64,000 nucleotides of DNA, taken from the NCBI GenBank assembly GCA_025360015.1, contig JANYCZ010000079.1, forward strand, positions 62,001 through 126,000, written 5' to 3'. A program made the position numbers and the translations under genes. The notes under the pieces are model-generated. The model saw only the letters and a program-made list of their open reading frames with translations, was not told where the DNA came from and made no database searches. The DNA comes from Verrucomicrobiota bacterium. Its GTDB lineage: Bacteria; Verrucomicrobiota; Verrucomicrobiia; Verrucomicrobiales; Verrucomicrobiaceae. Below, in pieces: positions 55,752 through 64,000 of this stretch; position 1 is the first letter of the stretch, and each line of letters opens with the position of its first letter.

Positions 55752-57503
55752 ATGTCTCCCACCCGACTGCTGGCTCTCGCGTTTTCGCTCCTGTCCTTTC
55801 TGTGCCCTGCGGCGGACGACTATCAGCCCGGCCCCGACTCCAAACCGCAGGACGGCGTGCCGAAGGGCACCGTGCTGAAGTTTGAGTTTAAGAACAGTAA
55901 GATCTTCCCCGGCACGGTGCGTGACTACTGGGTGTACGTCCCCGCGCAATACACGCCTGACAAGCCCGCCTGCTTGCATGTGAACCAGGATGGCATTCAA
56001 AATCTCGCTCCTGTCGTCTTCGACAACCTGATTGCGAAAAAGCAGATCCCCGTGCTTATCGGTGTCTTTGTGATGCATGGCCGCGTGCCTGCACGTGATG
56101 GCAATACGGCGCTGGACCGCTTCAACCGCAGTGTGGAATACGACGGCCTCGGCGAGAACTACGCGCGCTTCATTCTTGAAGAGCTGCTGCCGGAGGTGGA
56201 GAAGATCGTGCTGCCGGATGGCCGTGCCATTCATCTTTCACACAATGGGAATGACCGCAGCATCGGCGGCAGCAGCAGCGGGGCCATCGCCGCCTTCACT
56301 GCGGCGTGGGAGCGGCCTGAAGCCTTCAGCCGCGTGTTCAGCAGCATCGGTACGTATGTCGATCAGCGGGGCGGCAATGATTACCCGGTGATGATCCGCA
56401 AGGCCGAGCCCAAGGCGCTGCGCGTGTTCCTTCAAGATGGCAGCAATGATGCGAACGGCACCGGCGGAAACTGGTTCCTCGCGAACAACGAAATGCTCTC
56501 TGCGCTGGAGTTTGCGGGCTATGAATCCAACCACGTGTGGGGTGACGGGGGTCACAATGGCAAGCATGCCACGGCCATCTTCCCTGACGCCATGCGCTGG
56601 CTCTGGAAGGACTGGCCCAAGGCCATCATGAAAGGTGTCGGCTCAAGAGCACCGGTGATGGAGGTGCTCGGCGCGGACAGCGAATGGCAGCTCGTGGGCG
56701 AAGGCTACGGCTTCACTGAAGGTCCGGCGGTCAATGCGAAGGGCGAAGTCTTCTTCACCGACATCCCAAACAGCCGCATCCACAAGGTGGCGCTGGATGG
56801 CAATGTCTCCGTCTTTGCCGAGAACACCGGCAAGGCCAATGGCCTCATGTTCGGACCCGACGGCCGGCTGTTTGCCTGCGCCAGCGGCAACAAACAGATC
56901 GTCGCTTACGATGAAGCGGGCAAGGTGACGGTGATTGCCGAGGGCATTGAATCGAATGACCTCTGCATCGGTTTGAACGGCAACCTCTATATCACTGATC
57001 CGCCGCACAAGCAGGTGTGGCTCATCAAGCCGAATGGTGACAAGAGCGTCGTGGATACGAATGACAAAGGCGGCATCGCCTTCCCCAATGGCGTGCGTTT
57101 GACGCCGGACCAGAGCCTGCTGCTCGTCGCGGACATGCGCGGCCAGTTCGTCTGGAGCTATCACATCGAGGCCGATGGCACACTCAGCGCCAAGCAGCCC
57201 TACCATCATCTTCGCATCCCCGATGGCGTGATGGAGAGCGGTGCCGATGGCATGACGCTCGACACCAAGGGCCGCCTCTACGTCGCCACGCACGCGGGCA
57301 TCCAGTTCTGCGATCAGGCCGGGCGCGTGAACGGCATCATCGCCAAGCCGCAGCGCAAGTGGCTGGCGAACGTGGTGTTTGGAGGCGCGAACTTTGACGA
57401 ACTCTATGCCTGCAATGGCGACAAGGTCTTCAAACGCAAAACGCGGGTGAAGGGCGTGCGTTCGGCAGAGGCAACTCTCAAACCCGAAAAGCCAAGGCTC
57501 TAA
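55752..57503 (+). CDS. Exported esterase-SMP-30/gluconolactonase fusion
   Basis: 583 residues. A signal peptide (LLALAFSLLSFLCPAAD) leads to a first domain resembling enterochelin esterase/putative esterases: residues about 30-290, with DYWVYVPAQYTPDKPACL, and the nucleophile elbow GGSSSGAIAAF, an SxSxG-like Ser motif, and HNGKHATAIFPDAMRWLW with a likely catalytic His. The second domain (about 310-575) is an SMP-30/gluconolactonase propeller: GYGFTEGPAVNAKGEVFFTD, NGLMFGPDGRL, GIAFPNGVRLTPDQ, LYVATHAGIQF. Such fusions suit breakdown of a sugar ester outside the cytoplasm. The substrate is unknown. Upstream in-frame sequence overlaps the divergent gene and was not used. Confidence 0.88.
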   Translation: MSPTRLLALAFSLLSFLCPAADDYQPGPDSKPQDGVPKGTVLKFEFKNSKIFPGTVRDYWVYVPAQYTPDKPACLHVNQDGIQNLAPVVFDNLIAKKQIPVLIGVFVMHGRVPARDGNTALDRFNRSVEYDGLGENYARFILEELLPEVEKIVLPDGRAIHLSHNGNDRSIGGSSSGAIAAFTAAWERPEAFSRVFSSIGTYVDQRGGNDYPVMIRKAEPKALRVFLQDGSNDANGTGGNWFLANNEMLSALEFAGYESNHVWGDGGHNGKHATAIFPDAMRWLWKDWPKAIMKGVGSRAPVMEVLGADSEWQLVGEGYGFTEGPAVNAKGEVFFTDIPNSRIHKVALDGNVSVFAENTGKANGLMFGPDGRLFACASGNKQIVAYDEAGKVTVIAEGIESNDLCIGLNGNLYITDPPHKQVWLIKPNGDKSVVDTNDKGGIAFPNGVRLTPDQSLLLVADMRGQFVWSYHIEADGTLSAKQPYHHLRIPDGVMESGADGMTLDTKGRLYVATHAGIQFCDQAGRVNGIIAKPQRKWLANVVFGGANFDELYACNGDKVFKRKTRVKGVRSAEATLKPEKPRL

Positions 57504-57506
57504 ACC

Positions 57507-58676
57507 TCACTCCTCGGCAGCAGCGGCTGCGCGCTGCTGCAGTTCCACCAGCGCATTCAGGATCTTCACGCGGTTCATTTCGTGGACCTCCACTTTCGTG
57601 CCAATCTCCGGCACGAGGGTGATGGTGAGTTCGCCGCCGAGGTGCTCGCGGAACTCTTCGAGGCCTTCGAGAATGGCGGGTTCGCCACTGCGGCCGTTGT
57701 TCATGAGATGGGGAGAGGAGGTGGCAAAGCCGATGCGCTCGATGAGCTTCAGCACGCGCTCACAGGTCTCGGCATCGAGAATGCCCTGCATGCGTGAATA
57801 GACGAGGTCCACGGCCATGCCGATGGCGACGGCCTCGCCATGTGAAACGGCGAATTTGGAAATCTGCTCCAGCTTGTGCGCGGCCCAGTGTCCAAAGTCC
57901 AGCGGACGGGCCGAGCCCAGTTCATAGGGATCGCCCCCGGTGGCGATGTGCTCGACATGAAGTTCGGCGCTGCGCTGGATGATCTGTTCCAGCGCTTCCT
58001 GCTTCAATGCGGCAAGATCACCGGCCATGGCTTCGATCTGCTCGAAAAAAGCACGGTCACGAATGAGCGAGACTTTGATCGCCTCGATGATGCCGTTGCG
58101 GCGCTCACGTGCGGGGAGTGATTCGAGGAAGGCGAAGTCATTCACGACCGCAAAGGGCACCGTGAAACTGCCGATCCAGTTTTTCTTCCCAAAGTAGTTC
58201 ACGCCGTTCTTCACGCCGACCCCGCCATCTCCTTGGCTGAGGGTGGTGGTGGGAAAACGCACGTGGCGGATGCCGCGATGTGCGGTGGAGGCTGCAAAGC
58301 AAACAAGATCCAGTGCCGCACCGCCACCCACGACGAAAACGTAGCTGTGCCGGTCCAAAGCGGCTTCATTGATGGCATCCCAGCAGCATTCGACGAGCCT
58401 GAAATCATTTTTGCACGACTCGCCGCCGGGGATGACGATGGGGTCGTCCACCATGGTGAAGGTGTCCGCATGCACCTGGCCGTAGGCCATGATGTCGTCG
58501 ATCAGATCCCGATTGGCGGTGGCGACGGCTGCATCCACAAACACGAGCACTCGCGGGAGCTTGTGAGGCTGGTCGAGGTGGAGAAGATCACGAATGGTGT
58601 GGTTCCGAGGCGCGAAGACTTCTCTCGTGAACAAGATTCGGTGGGTGTGCTCTAGCCTGATTGTTTTCTCTAACAT
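57507..58676 (-). CDS. Sugar phosphate cyclase of the 3-dehydroquinate synthase family (AroB/EboD-like)
   Basis: 389 residues. The dehydroquinate synthase fold is shown by VFVVGGGAALDLVCFAAST, IRHVRFPTTTLSQGDGGVGVKN, ARERRNGIIEAIKVSLI and LDFGHWAAHKLEQIS plus HGEAVAIGMAVDLV, which include the NAD and metal-binding residues (Glu, two His). The segment GVGVKNGVNYFGKKNWIGSF, with its double Lys, looks more like EboD and related cyclases than like classical AroB. So the product may not be dehydroquinate. A Shine-Dalgarno-like GGAGG precedes the ATG by about 13 bp. No other shikimate or ebo gene is next to it; the C-terminus is a short Ala/Glu tail. Confidence 0.8.
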   Translation of the reverse strand: MLEKTIRLEHTHRILFTREVFAPRNHTIRDLLHLDQPHKLPRVLVFVDAAVATANRDLIDDIMAYGQVHADTFTMVDDPIVIPGGESCKNDFRLVECCWDAINEAALDRHSYVFVVGGGAALDLVCFAASTAHRGIRHVRFPTTTLSQGDGGVGVKNGVNYFGKKNWIGSFTVPFAVVNDFAFLESLPARERRNGIIEAIKVSLIRDRAFFEQIEAMAGDLAALKQEALEQIIQRSAELHVEHIATGGDPYELGSARPLDFGHWAAHKLEQISKFAVSHGEAVAIGMAVDLVYSRMQGILDAETCERVLKLIERIGFATSSPHLMNNGRSGEPAILEGLEEFREHLGGELTITLVPEIGTKVEVHEMNRVKILNALVELQQRAAAAAEE

Positions 58677-58940
58677 TAAAAGGGGGGCCTCCTTTGGCTC
58701 TGACCGGGGTTGAGGTCAAAGGGAAAGGGCAAACGCGCGACGAATGCGCTTTCTAACTGACAGTGCTGCTTTCGCAGCAGCTACAGCGTTTTTTTCACCT
58801 CTCACTCTGTCCTGCAGGCAGCCAGCCCCCCTGTCCGGGCACCCATGGAAATAGCCTGCTGGGGTGATTGAGAAGCATCCCCAGCGTCTTCAACATATAG
58901 GCGGCCATGAAAACCCTGCCTTCGAATCCACCACCCGGTT

Positions 58941-60425
58941 ATGACATCATCCGTCATGGCCTCCGGTGATGGAGGTTGCAGCGCTGCTCAGAAATCAAAG
59001 CCCGGGAATGCCTGGGAGAATAAACCAGCCGCAGCAGTGACCTTTCCGCCTCCACTTCGATTCCTGATCCCCGCGCTGCTGCTGGCGCTGGGGCTCGTGT
59101 CCACCTGGCTGGATTATGAGCTGGACTTGGCCAATGACCTGGAACGCGATTTTAATGACATGACCACCCAGGCGGAGGCAACAGGCACCCGCCTGACAGC
59201 GCTGGCCCGGCAGCATCTGGCGCGTGGGGAGATCAAAGCCCTCAGTGACGGCCTCTCCGACTGGAAACATGAGCCATGGCTGACGATGGCCTCCGTGGTC
59301 GATGAGCAGGGGAAGGTGCTCGCGAGTTCATCCGCCCAGTGGGAGGGACGGTCAGCCGAGGACACACCTGCTGCCACCGCCTGGAAACGGGCCAGGAAGG
59401 ACGCCGGCAAGGTCATGGAATCTGCCACCATGAATGATGGCGACGTCATTGTGCTGGCGGCGTTTCCCATCGAGATCTCCGCACAGAACCGCGAATGGCT
59501 GCTGCTGGTCTATGACCGTGCCAACGCAGTCGCGCATGCGCATCTGGATGCGCGGCAGAGGGTGGCCTGGTCTTCTGCGGTGATAGCACTCATGTGCCTC
59601 TGCCTGTGGGCCACCCTGCACTTCGGCGTGGCGGCCCGGCTGGAACGGCTGGCACGTTCCGTCCGGGAGTTCGGTGAAGGCCGGACGATCAGCATCGACG
59701 CAGTGAAAGGCGGTGACGAAGTGCATGAGCTCTCGCAAGCCTTCCGTAAAATGACCCAGCGCCTGGCGGATCGTGAACGCGAACGCGCGGAGCTGGAGCG
59801 CGCGGTGATTGACTCGGCTGAAAATGAGCGCCGCCGCATCGGGCATGAGCTGCATGACGGCATCGGCCAGCAGCTCACCGCCGTGCTGATGTCCATCAAT
59901 GGCCTGCATGAGGAGCTGCAGGCCACAGCCCCCACCTTTGCGGACCACGCGCAGCATGCCAGCGAGAGCCTGCGAGAAACGCTGGCTGAAGTGCGCGCGC
60001 TGTCCCACGGACTGGCGCCGGTGCCATTGTGGAAACAGGGCCTCCAGCATGCCCTGCAGGCGCTGGCGGACACCACCACGCGCAGCTCTGGCGTGCGCTG
60101 CGTGTTTGAATGCCCGGACAACATCACGGTGACCAATGAGGCGACGGCCAGCAATCTCTACCGCATCACCCAAGAGGCGGTAAACAATGCGCTGAAGCAC
60201 GCGGACTCCGGAGAGATCCGCATCGGACTGGAGTGTCGTGAGGGCTTTCTGGTGCTGGAGATCGATGATGACGGCTGCGGCCTGCCAGAGACTCCCGCTG
60301 AAGGCTGCGGCATCGGCTTTCGCATCATGCAGCATCGCACAGAGATGATGGGCGGCAGGATGGAGCACGGCGCTCCGCCCGCCGGGGGCACCCGCATCGC
60401 CGTGCATATTCCCAACCTCCCATGA
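58941..60425 (+). CDS. Sensor histidine kinase, HisKA_3 type
   Basis: 494 residues. A 38-residue hydrophilic start precedes the first membrane segment (about 40-56); the second is at about 211-229. The enclosed domain of about 150 residues outside the membrane is of unknown fold. HAMP (about 230-285) is followed by HisKA_3 with His305 in ERRRIGHELHDGIGQQL. The ATPase domain shows RITQEAVNNALKHA (N box) and GCGIGFRIMQHRTEMMGG (G boxes). The arrangement matches the kinase at 23.9-25.3 kb, so the two are paralogous in type. The stop overlaps the next gene's start (ATGA). Confidence 0.92.
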   Translation: MTSSVMASGDGGCSAAQKSKPGNAWENKPAAAVTFPPPLRFLIPALLLALGLVSTWLDYELDLANDLERDFNDMTTQAEATGTRLTALARQHLARGEIKALSDGLSDWKHEPWLTMASVVDEQGKVLASSSAQWEGRSAEDTPAATAWKRARKDAGKVMESATMNDGDVIVLAAFPIEISAQNREWLLLVYDRANAVAHAHLDARQRVAWSSAVIALMCLCLWATLHFGVAARLERLARSVREFGEGRTISIDAVKGGDEVHELSQAFRKMTQRLADRERERAELERAVIDSAENERRRIGHELHDGIGQQLTAVLMSINGLHEELQATAPTFADHAQHASESLRETLAEVRALSHGLAPVPLWKQGLQHALQALADTTTRSSGVRCVFECPDNITVTNEATASNLYRITQEAVNNALKHADSGEIRIGLECREGFLVLEIDDDGCGLPETPAEGCGIGFRIMQHRTEMMGGRMEHGAPPAGGTRIAVHIPNLP

Positions 60426-61108
60426 CAACCTTCGATTCCAGCACCAAAACCTGCCGGCTCCTGCTGGTGGACGACCACCCGGCCGTGATCAACGGCTATC
60501 GCTTCATGCTGCAGGCCTATCCCAGCTTTGAAATCTGCGGCACAGCGGCCAATGAGTCCGAGGCCCTGGCGCTGGTGGCCAAAGAAAAACCCGACCTGCT
60601 CATCACCGACCTCAACATGCCGGGCCGCGGGGGTCTTGAACTCATCAAAGATCTCGCCGCCCTGCATCCTGGGCTGAAAATCATCGTCAGTTCCATGCAT
60701 GATGAGATGCTGTGCGCCGCGCGTGCGCTGCGCGCCGGAGCCAGCGGCTACGTGGGCAAGGACAGCCCCGGCAATGCGCTGATGGACGCCATCCACAAGG
60801 TGCTCGATGGCGGTGTCTATGTGAGCGAGCGGCTGGCCGCACACCTCGCCGCCTCCTTTGCATCCCCCCGGCCACGTGGATCGACTGAGTCACCGCTGAC
60901 CAAGCTGAGTGATCGCGAGTTTCAGGTCTTCGAACTCTTTGGTCATGGCCAGACCGCCAAGGAAATCGCGGCGCAGCTTCATCTGAGCCCGAAGACCGTT
61001 TCGGTCCATCGGGATCACATCAAAGAAAAAATGGGCTTTCTCACGAGTGCGGAAATGATCCGGCAGGCGGTGCGCTGGGTGGAGACGCAGCGTGATGTGC
61101 TCAAGTAA
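60422..61108 (+). CDS. NarL/LuxR-family response regulator
   Basis: 228 residues. Receiver residues are intact: Asp17/Asp18 (LLLVDDHPA), phospho-accepting Asp63 (ITDLNMPGRG) and Lys113 (GYVGKDSPG). The LuxR-type helix-turn-helix is LSDREFQVFELFGHGQTA followed by IAAQLHLSPKTVSVHRDHI. The 4-bp overlap with the kinase gene makes it the cognate partner. It is close in sequence to the regulator at 25.3 kb, especially in the output domain. A nested hairpin follows at 61116-61148. Confidence 0.93.
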   Translation: MTTFDSSTKTCRLLLVDDHPAVINGYRFMLQAYPSFEICGTAANESEALALVAKEKPDLLITDLNMPGRGGLELIKDLAALHPGLKIIVSSMHDEMLCAARALRAGASGYVGKDSPGNALMDAIHKVLDGGVYVSERLAAHLAASFASPRPRGSTESPLTKLSDREFQVFELFGHGQTAKEIAAQLHLSPKTVSVHRDHIKEKMGFLTSAEMIRQAVRWVETQRDVLK

Positions 61109-61115
61109 AGAATCA

Positions 61116-61148
61116 TTCACGAAGCTAGGCCCGCAGCCTAAACGTGAA
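61116..61148 (+). terminator. Nested hairpin after the kinase/regulator operon
   Basis: Outer stem TTCACG/CGTGAA (61116-61121 and 61143-61148) and inner stem TAGGC/GCCTA (61126-61130 and 61136-61140) around CCGCA. It lies 7 bp after the stop codon and has no T run, so termination is only likely. Confidence 0.4.
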
Positions 61149-61229
61149 CGGCACCAGCACGGATAGCGGAACTTCTGCGTGCCCCCATGGTATGTTGTTC
61201 GTCAACCGCCGATCCGGCTCCCGACAACC

Positions 61230-61451
61230 ATGAAATCGTCGCGCAACCACTCCCAAAGCTGGGCCCCAGGCAGCACCGCCGTTCACTCGACTTTTTCCGA
61301 TGTGCATCAGCACCTGTATGACAATCCGCCTTTCGTCGATAAAAGGACGCATAGCCCTCAGAAAACCGAGCCAAAGGCCGCCCCCCGGCAACAGCCCAAA
61401 GCGAAGGTTTTGTTTAAATTCTTTGATGGCTTGTCCTTGCTAGAATCGTGA
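61230..61451 (+). CDS. Small hypothetical frame, doubtful
   Basis: 73 codons from the ATG giving MKSSRNHSQS. The peptide is basic, Ser/His/Pro/Lys-rich and of low complexity (HSPQKTEPKAAPRQQPKAKV), ending in FKFFDGLSLLES. It lies between the regulator and the receiver-like gene on the same strand. A reverse-strand frame of similar length covers the same DNA. It may be real but nothing supports a function. Confidence 0.2.
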   Translation: MKSSRNHSQSWAPGSTAVHSTFSDVHQHLYDNPPFVDKRTHSPQKTEPKAAPRQQPKAKVLFKFFDGLSLLES

Positions 61452-61487
61452 ACTTCAGGCGTTCACCGAACCGTAATCTTTGCCTGA

Positions 61488-61928
61488 ATGAAAAGCCCCC
61501 ATCGAATCGTCATCGTGGATAGTGATCCCGCCCATTCCGCAGACTTTTGCGCCGTGCTGGAATCGCAGTCTGATCTCACCCTGGCAGCCGCAGTGACCTG
61601 CGCCTCCTGCTCATTCGCGGCGGTCTCAGAGCACAGACCTGATCTGGTGCTGCTCAGCCTGAGCATGCCGGATCATCGTATCCTGGAGCTGGTGAAAGAC
61701 CTCCAAGGGCTGCATGCAGGCCTGAAGCTGCTCATTGTCTCCAGCCACGATCAGGAGCTTGAAGCCGGGCGCGTCCTGCGGGCCGGAGCCCATGGCTGCG
61801 TGATGACCAGCACCAGCACTGCCACCAAGCTTGAGGCGGTGCGCCAGGTGCTGGCCGGCAGGCATTGCTTCAGCCCGTCCGTGTCCATCCCGCCCCTCCA
61901 CTGGATGAACGCCACGGTCGCGCTGTGA
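61488..61928 (+). CDS. Degenerate receiver-domain protein without output domain
   Basis: 146 residues forming one receiver-like domain, close in layout to the regulator just upstream (ELVKDLQGLHAGLKLLIVSS matches ELIKDLAALHPGLKIIVSS). The site aligned with phospho-accepting Asp63 is Ser57 (LLSLSMPDH), and the conserved Lys is Thr107 (GCVMTSTS). The N-terminal acidic residues Asp11/Asp13 remain. It cannot be phosphorylated by the usual route and has no DNA-binding domain. It probably arose by duplication of the neighbour and may act as a partner or decoy in the same pathway. Confidence 0.82.
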   Translation: MKSPHRIVIVDSDPAHSADFCAVLESQSDLTLAAAVTCASCSFAAVSEHRPDLVLLSLSMPDHRILELVKDLQGLHAGLKLLIVSSHDQELEAGRVLRAGAHGCVMTSTSTATKLEAVRQVLAGRHCFSPSVSIPPLHWMNATVAL

Positions 61929-61996
61929 TGGTTTCATGCCCCGCTCCATAAAACAAGTTGCGGAAACTGGCGGTGCTTCGTTGTATCGGGCAGCAC

Positions 61997-63976
61997 ATGA
62001 AAAAAGATGTCCTGAACCACCTCTACAAACTGGTCGCACCGCATCGCGGCAGGTTTTTGATGGTGGCGTTCATCACTTTGCTGAGCACCGGCGCAGGGCT
62101 CATTGAGCCGCTGATCTACCGCGAAGCGATCAATGACATCACGGGGCTCTTCGTCAAAAGAGCGCATGACAAAGCCAAGGTCGAGGCGGGAGAGGCCATT
62201 GAAACAGGTGACAGCCCGCTGGAGGATTTCCTCCATCGGAAAATCCAGGCCACGCACGAAAACCACGCCACGCCGGCACCAGCGACGGTCAAGACTCACG
62301 AGAAAAAGCCGCACACCACTGGACACGTGGCCGAGCGTACGCCGGGCGAAGCGGTCAATACGTTGATCTACGCCGTGCTGCTGATGCTGGGCGTCAATGT
62401 GGTCAGCTACATCCTGTGGTTGTATGCCGAAAATAAAAAGGCCAGGCTCGACTGTGACATTGAGCAGGAGTTCATTCAGGGAGCTTTTGCGCATGTACTG
62501 CGGCTGCCACTGGGGTTTTTTGGCAAACGCGCTCCAGCCGCCATCGCCAAACAGATCGATCAAAGTGAAGAAGTGAGCGCGATTGTGGGGGCGTTCTCAC
62601 AGCAGATCCTGCCGGAGATCATCAGCCTCATCGGCATCATGGCCATCATGTTCTATCAGAACACGACACTGGCCTTCATCGCCGTGTCCTTGATTCCGGT
62701 TTATCTGATCATCGCCTGGCGCTCCTCACAGAAGCTCGAAACCGGACTCAACACCTACTACGAGCGCTGGGAGGATGTCAGCGCGCGCATTTCCACCGCG
62801 CTCGAAGGCATCAAAACGGTGAAGCTCAGCGGGGCCGAGGGGCGCGAGGTGGAGGAGTACCGCCGCATCTCCAGCAGCGCGTATGACAACTACGTGGATC
62901 GCAGCAGGCTCTCTAACAAGTTCGCTTTTTGGGAGGGAGTGCTCAGCCATCTGGCCACGGCCATGGTCCTCGGCTGCGGCGGCTATCTGGCGCTCGTCCA
63001 CAAGCTGACGCCGGGAGATGTGGTGATGTTTGTTGCCTATCTGGACCGGTTGTATTCACCCATCGACGAGCTGTGCAGCCTGTGGGTAAACACTCAGCAG
63101 CACATCGCCTCCATCTCACGCGCGTTCCGGCTGCTGGAAAACAAGACCGGAGAGAAAGCCGGCAAGCCGCTGCTGATTGAAAATGGCAAGGTGGAGTTCA
63201 AAGACGTGAGCTTTGCTTACGTCGAGGATCATCAGGTGTTGAAGTCTCTCTCGATGGTGTTCGAGCCCGGCAAAATCACCGCGATCGTGGGGGGCAGCGG
63301 CGCTGGCAAAACCACGGCGGTGGATCTCCTGCTCAAGCTGTATGAACCCCAGCAGGGCGAGGTCCTCATCGACGGGCAGGAACTTAGCACACTGGACTCT
63401 TCCAGCCTGCGCGGCCACATCGGCATGGTGGCGGCGGACGGAGCGATCTTCCGCGGCACCCTCGCCTACAACCTGCGCTACAAGAAGCCCGATGCGCCCG
63501 ATGCCGAGGTCATGAAAGTCGTGGAGCAGGCGGGATTAAAAAACCTGGTGGAACGTCTGCCGAAGGGTCTGCAAACGCAAATCGGCCAGAACGGCATGGG
63601 TTTGAGCGTTGGCGAACGGCAGCGCGTGCAGATCGCCCGCGTGCTGCTGAGCCGCCCGAAAATTCTCGTGCTCGACGAGGCGACGGCCAACCTCGACTAC
63701 AACACCGAGGCGGAGGTGAAGCATGCGATTCATGAGCTGCGCGGCAGTTGCACGATCATCATCATCGCCCATCGCTTCAGCATGGTGCGTGATGCGGACC
63801 ATGTGTACGTGCTAGGCGGAGGCGGCATTCTTGAACAAGGCACGCCGGAGACTCTGATCGCAGCGGGAGGCTGGTTTGCCGCCTTTGCCCATGCCGTCGA
63901 AGAGGAGGAAACTGAAGAAGAGGAAGCCGAGGAGGAGGAAGAGGTTGAATCCGAGGACGAAGAAGCTGAAGATTGA
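61997..63976 (+). CDS. ABC exporter (fused membrane and ATPase domains) with acidic tail
   Basis: 659 residues from the ATG giving MKKDVLNHLY. Type IV exporter half-molecule: about six membrane segments, the first near residues 20-40 and the next near 122-142, separated by a hydrophilic insertion of about 75 residues with several His (TVKTHEKKPHTTGH). The ATPase has Walker A GGSGAGKTT (about 432-440), signature LSVGERQR near 536 in place of LSGGQ, and Walker B ILVLDEATANLD, then the switch His (IIIIAHR). The C-terminus (about 634-659) is almost only Glu and Asp. It likely works as a dimer and exports a lipid, peptide or metal-linked compound; the substrate is unknown. Confidence 0.9.
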   Translation: MKKDVLNHLYKLVAPHRGRFLMVAFITLLSTGAGLIEPLIYREAINDITGLFVKRAHDKAKVEAGEAIETGDSPLEDFLHRKIQATHENHATPAPATVKTHEKKPHTTGHVAERTPGEAVNTLIYAVLLMLGVNVVSYILWLYAENKKARLDCDIEQEFIQGAFAHVLRLPLGFFGKRAPAAIAKQIDQSEEVSAIVGAFSQQILPEIISLIGIMAIMFYQNTTLAFIAVSLIPVYLIIAWRSSQKLETGLNTYYERWEDVSARISTALEGIKTVKLSGAEGREVEEYRRISSSAYDNYVDRSRLSNKFAFWEGVLSHLATAMVLGCGGYLALVHKLTPGDVVMFVAYLDRLYSPIDELCSLWVNTQQHIASISRAFRLLENKTGEKAGKPLLIENGKVEFKDVSFAYVEDHQVLKSLSMVFEPGKITAIVGGSGAGKTTAVDLLLKLYEPQQGEVLIDGQELSTLDSSSLRGHIGMVAADGAIFRGTLAYNLRYKKPDAPDAEVMKVVEQAGLKNLVERLPKGLQTQIGQNGMGLSVGERQRVQIARVLLSRPKILVLDEATANLDYNTEAEVKHAIHELRGSCTIIIIAHRFSMVRDADHVYVLGGGGILEQGTPETLIAAGGWFAAFAHAVEEEETEEEEAEEEEEVESEDEEAED

Positions 63977-64000
63977 GAGAGGTTGAACGCCATGCCAGAA

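Noticed and set aside
58763-58795. Hairpin with T run before the second kinase
   Set aside because: The GCTGC/GCAGC stem is only five to six base pairs and is separated from the T run by about ten bases, so it does not make a convincing terminator.

Overview
The window looks like chromosomal DNA of a high-GC member of the Verrucomicrobiota, probably close to Prosthecobacter/Verrucomicrobium. This is inferred from gene content, not from a marker comparison. The clues are a giant autotransporter-type beta-strand repeat protein ending in a PEP-CTERM sorting signal, a PVC-type CxxCH heme-binding protein, a membrane protein beginning with the 'NPYAAP' motif, and secreted Tat-type Gfo/Idh/MocA and esterase/SMP-30 enzymes. 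No rRNA, tRNA, CRISPR array, transposase or integrase was seen.

Layout. 1-5.3 kb: the tail of a proline-rich protein, moeA, a NUDIX-like protein, an ECF sigma factor with a single-pass partner, and citramalate synthase (cimA) behind a leader that looks like a transcription attenuator. 5.3-7.4 kb: a low-GC island of three small unknown genes separated by two 93-bp direct repeats that resemble integron attC sites. 7.4-16 kb: a pseudouridine synthase, an RmlD-like reductase, an FAD oxidoreductase, a lipoprotein/acyltransferase pair, an FHA protein, purA, rpsU (bS21) and a PPK2 polyphosphate kinase. 16-22.8 kb: the heme-binding dehydrogenase-like protein between two copies of a 39-bp repeat, two unknown membrane proteins and a Tat oxidoreductase. 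22.9-26 kb: a coupled cassette of a solute-binding protein, a histidine kinase and a NarL-type regulator. 26.2-50.6 kb: one 24.4-kb reverse-strand gene of about 8,131 codons. 50.9-54.6 kb: dnaG-rpoD. 54.6-58.7 kb: a GGCT-fold protein, a lipoate ligase-like protein, an esterase/SMP-30 fusion and an AroB/EboD-like cyclase. 58.9-64 kb: a second histidine kinase/regulator pair, a receiver-like protein lacking the phospho-accepting Asp, and an ABC exporter with an acidic tail.

How the genes work together. Housekeeping functions (purA, rpsU, dnaG, rpoD, cimA, moeA, lipoate metabolism) are interleaved with envelope and signalling functions. The two HisKA_3 kinase/NarL regulator pairs are paralogous in layout; one appears to have captured a periplasmic binding protein as its input, the other is followed by a pseudo-receiver. 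The giant gene is the dominant feature and is predicted to make an exported, exosortase-sorted surface or matrix protein. The points most worth a second look are the attC-like island, the binding-protein/kinase cassette, the cimA leader, the organisation of the giant gene and the dispersed three-base-loop hairpins.
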